A model generated the notes under the pieces. The model worked only from the letters and a program-made list of their open reading frames with translations, had not been told where the DNA came from and searched no databases. A stretch of DNA of 64,000 nt, taken from NCBI GenBank assembly GCA_914767715.1, contig OU612073.1, positions 24,924,001 to 24,988,000 of the forward strand, given 5' to 3'. The DNA is from Membranipora membranacea (Eukaryota; Bryozoa; Gymnolaemata; Cheilostomatida; Membraniporidae). Positions 33,430-45,400 of this stretch are shown here, one piece after another. Every line of letters starts with the position of its first letter. Within the stretch, counting starts at the first letter, position 1. The position numbers and the translations under genes are program-made.

Positions 33430-34935
33430 CATCATTGGACTATGTGGTGTATAAATTGACTGCCATTTATGCTGATGAGTTTCTTTTGATATTCATTTAT
33501 CTGCTGATGACCCGTGGCATTGATTACTCTCAGTGCCTTTTTTTGGCACACTAAGACTTGCAGCAAAGCGGCACTGGAGGCACTGGAGGCATTGGAGGCA
33601 CTGGAGGCACTGGAGGCGTGACCCAACAATTCCAGCGCATATAAAAGGTGAGGGTAGGTGAAGGTATAATAGAAATTGATCATCATTTTTTGGTCTAAAT
33701 ATTTTGTGTGATTTTGAAGCATCATGACAAGGAAATTCGATTTGGCTGAGACTTTATCGATATGGGTCCAAAATGTCAAATGTTGATCTAGATGAATCCC
33801 TAGAAATTTGCAATTTGTGAATGTAATAACATTATTTAGTATAAGCGTCGTCTTCTGGTCGTTTCTGGTGATTGTTAATAATAATTTGGTGTGCTTAATT
33901 CCTATGCATCAATCCTGAATCTTAAAAAATTAATTTTTAGGAAGTTCCGCGTTTTCTGGTATCAAATTGGTATCGTCAGCAAAAAGAACATACTTAAAAT
34001 TGTCTGAGACTGAAAGCAAATTGTTTATATAAATTAAAAACAGTAAAGGTCCATTTACTGAACTCTCTGGAAGACTGGTAGAAATTCTTCGCATTTCGGG
34101 GTTGTTTTCTCCTATTTTTACAAATTGATTTCTATTATCAAGATAAGATTCAATTAGTTTAACCGCAGATGGTGTAAAGTGATAAATTTTAAGTTTTTCA
34201 ATAAGAATTTTGTGGTTTATTGTATCGAACGCTTTGCTAAAATCTAGGGAAATAGTCGGCGATACTTGGCTGTGGTCTAACTTTTCATATATTGTTTCTA
34301 GTAGAGTACTGATAGCTTGGGTAGTATTTTTATTTGGTCAAAATCAAAATTGGGAATTGGTCAATAAGCTATTAGTTTCCAGGTAATCTAATATTTGACT
34401 TGTTCAGGTATTTTAGACACCGCATTCAAGACGGATATTGGGCGGTAATTTGAGAGATCATTCACTGACCCCTTTTTAAAAATTGGTATTAATTTCGCTA
34501 CTTTAAGGCAGTCAGGAAAGACGGAGTTATTTAATGAAAGGTTGATAATGATAAGCTCGGACAAGATGGGGGTCAGAGTCATATTTTTTTCTTTTAAAAC
34601 TCCTGCACTGATTTTATCATAAACAGCAGACCTTTTAACCTTCAGACTTTCTATAATTTTAAAAACCTCACTAGAATCAATTTCATCAAATCTAAAGTAT
34701 AGCATAGAAACGAGGAACAGAAAATATTTAGTAAAATTAGATCCGCCTTGTAGATGGTTAGTTAGATTTTTGCCTTTATCAGTGAAATAGTTGTCAAACG
34801 TGTTGCAAAATTCCGTTGGCTCAGATTTATTATTTCCTGGCCATCAACATTCAAAACAGCTTGGAGTGTGCTAGGTTCTTTCTTACTAAACAATTCATTA
34901 ACACAATTGAATGTATTATTGAATGTATTATGGTA
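33430..34935 (-). pseudogene. Decayed antisense LINE, reverse-transcriptase ORF with frameshifts
   Basis: Reading on the minus strand in changing frames: NTFNCVNELFSKKEPSTLQA near 34.92-34.85 kb, FDEIDSSEVFKIIESLKV (about 34.69-34.63 kb), PIFKKGSVNDLSNYRPISVL (about 34.48-34.43 kb), then YINNLLSVSDNFKYVLFADD near 34.04-33.97 kb with the catalytic FADD, and finally HIDKVSAKSNFLVMML and VCQKKALRVINATG in the tail (33.77-33.5 kb). It is a Jockey-like non-LTR polymerase by pattern, distinct from the LINEs at 0.4 and 42.6 kb. The tail contains an in-frame GGCACTGGA-type microsatellite (33.57-33.62 kb) that expands to Ser-Ser-Ala repeats, clearly added after decay began. Confidence 0.85.
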
Positions 34936-34939
34936 TAAA

Positions 34940-36450
34940 AGTATTATGGATTTATGCTTCCCAACTTAAGTTTATAAATTGAGTTCTGCCACAGTGATAA
35001 GGTCTGTTATGGCCTGTATGAGATGCACAAACTAAAAAGTCCAAAGTATTATACCACTTTGGACTTTTATTGACACTTCCATCATGAGTTTTCAAAGGTG
35101 TTCATATCCTGAGTATAATAACTACATGGGACGACTGAAAAATAAAATCCCATGTAACAATTTCAGAAGTTCTGTCTGGCAACTTCCTTTCTGCATGAAG
35201 AAAAGTGAGAGATTATCCATGTTATTATCTAAGTGTTCGTTGTACATGGTTTTACCTTGTAATATTTTGGAATTTTTGAGGCCGATCCATAGGGCCTACT
35301 GTTTTTTTACTATTCATACAATGTTATACAAACATGCTTTTAAACCAAAACAATCAGCCAACAGGAAATTATAAAAGATAAAAGGTTAATACATACACTT
35401 GTCATTTGAGCCCGTATATTGATTTACATTATATTGCGATAAGCTTTCAAAAGGAAACTGCTTGAACTATTTGAGCACTGCTTGTCACAAGCAGACTAAG
35501 TTAGTAGGATAGCAGTAGTGTGTCTGTGATCAGAGATTGCTGTGACTCTACGGACGGGTGCTTACTTAGCTTTCTGAGACACTGTGGTATTAGTACAGAG
35601 CACTGAAGGGAGACACATGAGTTATCATCTGGGTTGGCCAGGAGTCTGACACTTACTACGTTTATTAGTCCCTGGAAAGTTGGTGTATGTATATTTATGA
35701 GTTGACAATGGATACAAGTGATAGTTCTTCACTTGTCACAAATTCCAACCAAAGACCAGTCTATCATGGTCAAGTTCTGCCCAACCAACCACAAGTACAA
35801 CAGATAGGTCAGGCTATTTGTAGTGAGGTGCAGTGATGTCTCTTTTCAGAATAAAAGCCAAATCAACCTGGATCTTTTTTCTTTGGGGATTCTCTGCATT
35901 TGTGGCATTACTGGCTACTGCACCTACCTCACTTTTTTAAGAGGGTCTTGAGTCAATCCCACTACACAGCATGGTTCCTGTAGCCAAGACACAGCATGTC
36001 CATAACTTATAAACAAACCTGTTGCAGAATCATGTTTATTTCAAGTAAGGTTCCTACTTTTGACTTGAATACTAACGGCCTTACGGCCTGTTCACCAGGG
36101 ATTTGGTCACATAGCTGTTACATGTTTTCTGTGGGTCTTGGAAGGTTCCCTAAGCTGAGTTTGAAATGCCATTAAAAGGCTGACTTTCAACAACCAATTT
36201 TGATCGAATATGGAGGAAGGATCATTGAATGCACGATCCATATCTGCTTGATTAAACAATGTCACAAAGCCCTAGGCTAGGCGTGTTCGATGATAAACCA
36301 ATTTATAATCAATCAAAAATCGTTGGTGATTGGCAGTATAACGCTCATGTTTGCTTTCATTCCAGCTTAGAAGAGCTACCGAAGTTCTGAAGGTGGTTCT
36401 GACATTAACAGTTATCTGAAGATAGTTGGTAACTTCGCACCAGCTGCAAA
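34940..36450. other. Upstream region of the caspase-like gene
   Basis: 1.5 kb with a 13-bp perfect hairpin at 35035-35068. I see no coding exon; the frame at 35084-35374 has no family pattern. The promoter of the following gene should lie at the right side, but no TATA box is obvious. An AG acceptor near 36369-36370 (CAGCTTAG) could splice a leader. Confidence 0.4.
35035..35068. repeat. 13-bp perfect hairpin
   Basis: AAAAGTCCAAAGT and its exact inverse ACTTTGGACTTTT around an 8-nt loop. It could be a transcription-related fold or the remnant of a palindromic element. Confidence 0.85.
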
Positions 36451-39400
36451 ATGGCGGCTGCTAATGAGAATAAGCCGATAGTGCCGACTATGAGACAGCA
36501 AGCGAAGGATATACTGGCCAAGCTGACTAAAGGCCAGGCAGTTGAGGATCATGAGGTGGAAAGCCTTAAAGGCGCAACACCTGAAGAGCTTGGAGAGATG
36601 GAAATAGTGAAACCAAAGACTGCTCTAGGGCATTCTCGGGTAAGTCATTCTAACAACACATGGAAATGGAGTGATTTTGCAGAAAATTGAATACTTGATG
36701 TGAGATACCCTCCCAATAGTGAGCCAGAATCTCCCCTTTGTCCAAAGCAACAAACATCGATAAATAGTAACTTAGTGAAAACAGACCCAGCATTGAAAAT
36801 CTCCTATCATGTTATGAATAAGGTGCACTTGGAGTTAGTAAGGACTTTGATTAGACTGAGATTGACTGTCCCAGCTTCTCACAGGAAATATGTTTATATG
36901 TGATCATGTTAGGGTCAAACCCTTGTCCTAGATAGATATACTTCTCATCTCTCTACGACTTCTGAAGTACTGATAAAGCAATCAGCCTGTGTTATGATGT
37001 TAATAACTATACGAGGAAGTATGTGATCAACTAGATGTGAAACTGCAACGGCGATACAGAGTGATATGCTATGAAATACTAATGGGGTCATGTACATATA
37101 AGTGTGTACTGTATACACCAACACCAACAGTTGAGCTTAGGAACGCTAACCAATTGGTTGATCACAAAAAATGTCAATGCTAATGATAATATCTGGCTTT
37201 GTTTGGATAGAAGGTGCAGATGGGTGTTACTCATTGTATAAGTTATTATATTTTAGGCATCCGGTGTCTTTACCAAGAACATGCAGAATAAATTTTTCGT
37301 TCCAGTCTGGTGGTCCGGTAAAACAAATCGGTAAGCTTAATTTTATCTTGTTGATGAGAATTTTGTGACATTGTCTAGCATCCATGGCCAATCTTTTTTG
37401 GGTCAGTCTACTTTTTTGTTGGGGAGCATACCAATTGGGCACACCACTTTTTGGGCATATTTTACTTAAGATACAGAATGGGGAATATCTAGGCCTGTAT
37501 TGATTGGTTTAAAGTGGTAAGGCCAGACGGGGTGGGTGCCTTCACGATAGCGGGATGGCCTTCTCTAGGAACATTTTACAAAAAAGAGGCATTTTTTATG
37601 CATTCACACCCTATTTGGGAAAAAAACTAACAAGCAATAAACGACAGGAATCTTTGAGTAACAATAGAATTCGAGGGACATCATATCATATCTGATCCCT
37701 TCCATGTTTGATACTGTTTCAGAATTGAGCTGGTTTGCATATTATGAGGAATTACATTCACTATCATGTTCCAATTAGCCAAAATATTGGCTAGGTACCA
37801 ATACTCTTCTGTATTTAATTATTATTTGATTATGTATTGAAGTCCCATTGAAGTTTTCTTGCAAAGTCTGCCCTTCAAGGCTTGTGAATTTACTGCTACT
37901 CTCTGTGTTATCTTGTAAAAACTTTCCTATCAATAACATGTTTTCTCAGTCTACTCATACAGCCAAACCTTAGGGGACTGCGACACATTTTGTCAGATGC
38001 ACTCAGCGACACAAAGGATTATACACAATTCATAAAATTTGCCGCCAAAATAGCAAGACTTACCTTTAGCCCGATAGCTCTGGCATTGGATTCTCTTCAT
38101 CATGACATCCCAATAAGAAGGTAAGCCTTCTCCACTCAGAAAATCTCAATAATATTTACTGGATTTTTGCCTAGGATGATGGGGAAAGGAAAAAATCATA
38201 GTGGATAATTATTCAACTAATGAATCAATTAATGAATCAATGAATCAAACAATTGTGGCTTTTCTGATATTAATAGACCGAGGGCTTTCCATCGTGCTGT
38301 TTGTATGGATCATGTGTTTCTGGAGAGGAAAACTGAGGTGGATTGTGGTGAACGAGTAGACCACTACGCTGAGGCAAAGCTGAGACTTAGTGAGATGACA
38401 AGGTTCTCCTATGAATACTCACAAATCAAAACTAGGAGATCAAAAATGTCGGGAAGCTTTGTGAGTACCCAAAATACTGTCATTGTGTTGCATAGTCTGT
38501 ATATAAGATGATCAGCAGGATGTAACTCTACAATCTGAGAAAGACAGAACAAACATCTACAACTATCAACATGTATATCGTGATATTTTAATGTTGTTAG
38601 ACACCTCAACTCAGCTCGTCATGGGTGGGAACAATCAATGCAAACAATTGTGACATGACATTGATTGTTCAGTTCACTGTTTGTGACATGACATGGAATC
38701 AACCATAAGCAGTGCAGTGCATACACCAGTGCACAAACACATATGTCGTCAGCGAGAAAAAAATGATCGATTAAAACTAGAAGTTGACCAGACTAACTGA
38801 AACATGTATGCGTATTACATGTAATTGCAGGTACATAAATTTGATTGCATCTCTATATGTGACAAGTGGACAACATTTATTTTATTTCTGACACACTTTA
38901 CAGGTAACTGACTATTATCATCATCATCCTGTGCTTACGAGAATCACCCAACTATCTGATGGTGGTGTACATTACAGCATAAATCATGACTGGTACTCTT
39001 TCGGAGTTTGTAAGTCCTGTAAAAATCGTAAGCTATCAGATATTTTTTGTGATCGCCTCACTCTAAATAAACATAATTTAGGTTAGAATTATATCGATAT
39101 CTAGCCTTTTAATTTCCACTATTATATTTGGCAGGCAATATCAGCCTTGGTATATTTTCCATGGTATATCCTTGGTATATTCTAGGTATATATTTGCCAG
39201 ACAATATAGCCATGGTATGACACAGAGCAAGCACACTAGGCGAGTGGAATTACTTCATGCCTACTGACTCCCTGACAGATTGTGTACTGGAAGTAGGCAA
39301 CAGTTTGAAGCAGTGCTTTTTTTTATGTTTCAGTGATTCTTGAATTCATCTATATAGTTAGTGGAAATGGCGAGAGCATCAGTTTGAAGGGAAAACTACG

Positions 39401-42400
39401 CAACGAGGCGAGGCGTGACTACTTGATAAATGAGCTTCTACCTTTACTGAATGCCTGGTGTGATGACATAGCTGATAGTGCTCATAGAAATAATTTCTCG
39501 TTTTATTTAGGTAAGGTGGAGTAATATTAATGATTTATAATCATCCTGTTCAAAACGCTTTAATAACCCTCGCTTCAATATATCTTTGCCGCAGCCTTGA
39601 GCAGGTGTGCAAAATTTGAGTACTCCGAAGTAGAGTCCCTGCTCTAAGACTACAGTCGATGATATAACACACCACAGTATACCTCAACGACTTCATTTTA
39701 GGTTTTAAAATAATATTATTTCATCTTCTCCCGTCTCTCATTGAGAATAAGAAAGCCAAGCTGACTAAAAGTTTGTCCCTAGACTGAGCTGCTGTCCAGT
39801 TTTAATTGGCTTATTACCTTTATATTAATAATAATAAAGTTTTTTTATGAAACGCTTAATAAAATTGCTCAGAAACAATGATTTCTGGGCGTTGTAACAT
39901 GTGATAAAATGTTAAAAGAGAAACATATCTTGGAAATATATTGTGACATGAACTTTTGAAATTCATCTCCCCATGTAATTACAGTACTGTACACCGAAAG
40001 AAATGAAAGGTTAATTCCATCTAGAAAAGATTCAATGAAAGCATAATGTATTCCACCGGAATGCATAATTTTTTCTAGTCTCCATGGTTGTATTTTTGCA
40101 AATGGATTCGACATAAATTTGATGTTATCTACAGCCTTTCATTCTTGATTTCTCGATAAGTTACTTACTCACCTAGCAGCCTGAGCTGTTCTGCTCCAGT
40201 GTGTCCCGAGTAACCAGGGCAGCTGGCCTTCGTTTCCTAATGATAAACCCGTATTGGCTCCTAATTTATTTGAAATTTTCATCATCGTGGTTTCTTTATA
40301 ATTTTAGATATAGCAGAGAAGTGTATCTCAAATGAGCCAAACATTGATTATCGTAATAACCATTCATATAAGCACCTAAACGAAGATACGAAGAAGGAAT
40401 TCTATTTTGAGTACAGTCTTAGTACAATATCGAGACAGCTGCTGGTGGGTGAATATATCGTCCTGTTAACACTGTACTGTTGTACATGATAATATCACTT
40501 GCCCTCTGTGGTCATTTCACCATCCAGGCCTTGGTACATTGACAGTGGTTGTAAAACATTGACAGTGGTGATAAGTCAATCCTCTAAACAGTTAATTTTC
40601 TTGAGCAGTTTTATAATCAGAATGTTTATTAGTCATTATCACTTTACAGTGCCATTACATGAAGAGTGAGAACACACATAACCAATCCATGTATCACAAG
40701 GCTACTGTCAGTCACTGTCACGCATGTTTACTTAGAAAAACAGGTATGTGTGTTTATTCATAGTCTCCTATTATGCCCTAGTTTAAGTGCTCAGTCACCA
40801 CCCAGTTGGTCGATGATAGAGGCATTCTATTATTAACCATTTTCCCATCATTTTAAACTGATCCTGTCATGTCCAAGAAACGTCTTCAAATCGAAAACTT
40901 ATTTCATTTTTTCAAGAACAGAAAAACAGTTCTGTGTCAAAATAGAGGGCCCGTTAGGTCCCATCTAGCAATTTGAAATGTTCCTGATTTCATTATTATT
41001 ATCTCCCTAAACCGCTATATTCAGCCGATTGTTGTTGTTGCTGTATAAAATTCAGGGAAACTAATGTTTCAATGAAAACATTTTTGTTGACATTTCCTGT
41101 GTGCGCAGAGCAATATGGTGGTATACGGCAATATAGATAAATGTCTCGGAGAACTCTAAGTAATTTTGTCCAATGTCTATAATCTAATCCGAATCATTAA
41201 AACTTTATCCTAATATTATTCCATCATTTAATCACAAAGTCCATATACACATATACACATATACAAATATACAAATATACACATATACACATGTATACAC
41301 ATATACACATATATACACATATACACATGCTGACTTGACTCATGATATTCTTTTCTACACGCCATTTAACATGATAAGCTCCATTACTATCAGTAAATTA
41401 GGCCAATTTTCAAGTATCTTGTTTTTGTTTTGACACTGCCTCATTCCTTTGATAAAATGACACAATGTCGTCAAAGCAAGTTTTTTCTTTAGCTTCTCAC
41501 ATTCAGTAGCTAACCAGCAAATCTGTGTACAGAAATTCTATACTTTCTCTACCGAAACTTTAAGTTAACTCCTGAAACGATACCTCAGACTATAAAAAAT
41601 TGACCCTTCAATAATTCAGGCATGAAAGAGTGATTTACCACCAAATTTGAAGTTATACTTATGTCGGACAAGTTGTTTGGGTCTCGGTCGAATTGAACAT
41701 ATACAGTACCACAAGAGAGATATACTATCTTTAAATTGATACACCTTCTTGACTGCCGAGGAAAAGATTTCTAGGATTGATGACTTGAGACTTCCTACCA
41801 TATCAGGCGCAACCAAACATGAAGATTTCATAGTCATTACACCATGTGCAAACATACATTATTTAATCAGTAAACAGCTAGCTGTATTAAGGGCATCAAC
41901 CAAGAGATTAATTATTCAAATAATGCAATATCTACTCTGCTTGTCTAGTTGGCATCGATATGAAAACACATCAAAGAAAGGAGTCTCGATGGAGGTGTGA
42001 CACTGAGTGCAAATATTACTGCTTTGAATGCTATACAAATGGAGAAAGACTTTATTGCCCCGACCATGGAACTGCTAGCTCAGTAATAGGTGAGCCTTCA
42101 CATTAACTAATAATAAAGCTCTGGTGACAGCGGTTGTCTACTTTCTGGTGTAAACTCTGCCCCTTTTTATTGCCGGAGCTAGAAATACTCGTTGAACGGC
42201 TGATCCAACATTTTCAACCATGCCCAGCAAGAAAATTATCATAATGGTAAATTAATAACTAATGACATTATGTTTATGATTGAAATGTGTGACAAGGTGT
42301 GGGTCACATTGGGTCACATTGTGGATGAGCCGCCTGCCATTGGGTCTGGGAAAGCTCCTACTGGAAGGAAGGCTGTGAGGGGATGAATCGATGGATTGAT

Positions 42401-45400
42401 TTATTACAGTCACTGACAAACAAGCCGTGAAGTTTGGTGTAGACACTGTATGTATGTATGTATATTGTATTGTTATCAATACATGATAAAATTCATTGTT
42501 GTTTTGCTCTGTGATGCCAAAAAAATATAAAATAAATTATAAATAAAAAATATAAAAAGTATCTATAAAACGTCTAACTTATAAGATGGAATTGAGCAGC
42601 TGAGCACACTCTGTTCGGAAACAGTTTTTACGAATGTTTACTCGCTGCTTGGGAATACAGAATCTACCGGAGTGCAGTCTCACTAGCTCGATTGGTGGAT
42701 CGAGGCTAGTATAGGTACGCAGACATTTACTTTTAAAACGTTCCTGGTACAGCTCATCGAGGCTCTTACATTTGAGCTTTTTATTACTGAGTCTGTAGGC
42801 TGATTTTATGACATGGTTCAGCTCATTGCGGTTTTCGACTGACATATGGCTGTGGATAATACTGAGGTGAAAGGCAAGCACACTTTCTATAAATGACTCA
42901 TAGGCTAGCCGAATAGTGCTGTCCTTGACTTTCATTGATGATAAACGCTTCATTATATAGAGACGCTTGCTTGCCTTCTCCACAGTTAGAGCAGTATTCT
43001 CTGTAAAGTCAAGTTTGGGTGTTAGGATTGTCCCGATATATTTGTACTTGACTACTCGCTCGATTACGCTTTGGTGAATAGTGACTGGGTCTGGAGTTGG
43101 GTTGTGACGCTGATCTGTAAATAGGAGCTCTTTGGTCTTTTTGGAGTTTATGGTAAGGTGGCTATCGTCACAGCATTTAGCTATACTGTCAACTTCCAAT
43201 TGTAGTTGGGAGTTGTCTCCTCGGTTCAAGCATTCAAGGATGATTGTATCATCTGCGTATTTTATGATATGTGTGTTTGGCAGTGTAGTAGACATAGCCT
43301 CAACAAAGAGAGAGAATAATATAGGGCTCAGTACACAGCCCTGGGGACTGCCCACTGAGGTGCTGATGGATTGCGATTTTCGACCAGCGGCAACAACGGT
43401 CTGAGATCTGTTTGTAAGGAAGCTGTGAACCCAGCGGATAATATTACCATTTATTCCTTTAGCATGCAGTTTATCTACCAGTATAGATGGATCGATAGTG
43501 TTGAAGGCACTGCTAAAGTCGATAAACACCGCCCTGACGTAGTTCTTAGCGTCACTGTTCAGATGTTCTGAGATGATGTCTAGAAGCACAAGCAATGCGT
43601 CATCGGTCCCTCTGTTCGATCTGTAAGCAAACTGATTTACATCTGAGATTTTTGTGGTAATGTACGGGGCTATGAGATTTTCTAGACATTTGGCTATTAT
43701 AGATGTGAGCGCTATTGGACGGTAGTCTTTCGATTCATTGGCACCTGGAATTGTCGATATGGGTGATATCATTGCACTTTTCCAGATTTGCAGCACAGTA
43801 GATGAGCGGATGGACAGGTTAAAAAGATTACAAATAGGCTGGGCCAGTGAGTCAGCAAGCGTTTTAAGCACTCTACCACTTATTTCATCAGGGCCTGTAC
43901 TCTTATTAGTGTCAACATTCTTGAGCACATTGTACACTTGATCAATAGAAAAAGGATTGAAATCAATATCAGCATCAGGTAAGCTAGGCATATCAACAGC
44001 ACGTTCAAATCTACAGAAAAAATCATTTAACTTATCAGCATCGACAGAGCATTCTTTACGTTCAGTATTAAGCAAGGACTTGAGACTAGACCAGGCAGTC
44101 TTGGGATCAGCTTTGAACTTACTATCGGTCTCAGCTGCTAGAGCTGATTTAGCCTGACGTATTTCACGTTGAAGCTGTGATCGTAAGCTTCGTAGTTCAT
44201 TGTGATTTTGATTACGGAGAGCTTTGTTCCTGAGTGACAGCAGCTGTTTGATTTTACTGTTTATCCATGGTTTATGGTGGTACACTTTCTTCTTGACTGT
44301 GGGGATGCACTCATCAATGCAGAACTTTAGGTAGTCATTGAATATTGTGGCTTGTGTATCTATATCCCCATTGTTGGTGTCTAGAATGGCAGACCAGTCA
44401 GTGGTATCCAGGCAGTTTTGGAGCTTAAGAATGTTTTCATTACTCCAGATCTGTTTTGTGACACTGGCACTGGTAAAAGACAAAAACATAGAAAAATCAG
44501 TTCTCTGTGGTTAAAGGTTAGAAAGTATATTATACAGTGATAGAATCAGATGTCGTAAAAGCAGTCTCTGCCCCACGCACGTGCGGTACATCCTGATGGG
44601 CGTTTATCTTAGAAGTCATTTGTAAAGTGGTCCTCATCATGATATATCTGAGAGCAAGTGTCTTAGTTTGGGTGGTCGTCAATATCAATGCTCTATGCCT
44701 TGCTTGATAGTCTTAATGCTAGGATTTGAGGCATAAGTGAATTTATTTCATGTCAGCTTTATAAATAATAAAGTGTGAAAAAATGGAATAAACACAATGT
44801 CAATAAGAAATCATTTAGATAATGTTGTTGCACTAATCGCCAATTACAATTTCATCAAAATGTGACATAGTACTTCACATCAGTACTTCACTTTGTTTAG
44901 TTTATAAAATATTACTATAAGACTATAGAAGTCACGAGGTATCAAATACTCGCCAACTTGCCAGTGCTATCACGCTTTATCCAGCCCATTTTTCGGTATT
45001 GTCTTCATGTCCTTGAAAATTTTCCAATCTTCCATGTTGGGGTCGTCTGTCGACAGTAAAGTTCATCATCTCCTAGTAGTTTCATGTTGAAAACACTGAT
45101 GGTCAATGCACTGGTTGGTCCACAGAACCACTCAAATGAAGCTGATTGCTCTCTACTAGTTGCAGCTAATCAATTAATTAACCAAAATATAGTCACAGCA
45201 AATCCTCAGATAAAATCTTCATTATCTGCTAAATTCCTGTTTTACTGTAACCACGAAAGAGAAAGCTTTTATTAGTGCTCCTGATATCCTAAAGGAGTCA
45301 TGTTTTGCAGTAGGAACAGATTTGAAATTTATGGCCAACTAAGGTTTACCCAAGCGCACCAAGAGAAGAGAGATGCAAGCTAACATCAGCCTTCATCTAG

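Noticed and set aside
43132-44157. Plus-strand open frames opposite the LINE at 42.6-44.5 kb
   Set aside because: They are shadows of the 636-codon reverse-transcriptase frame.
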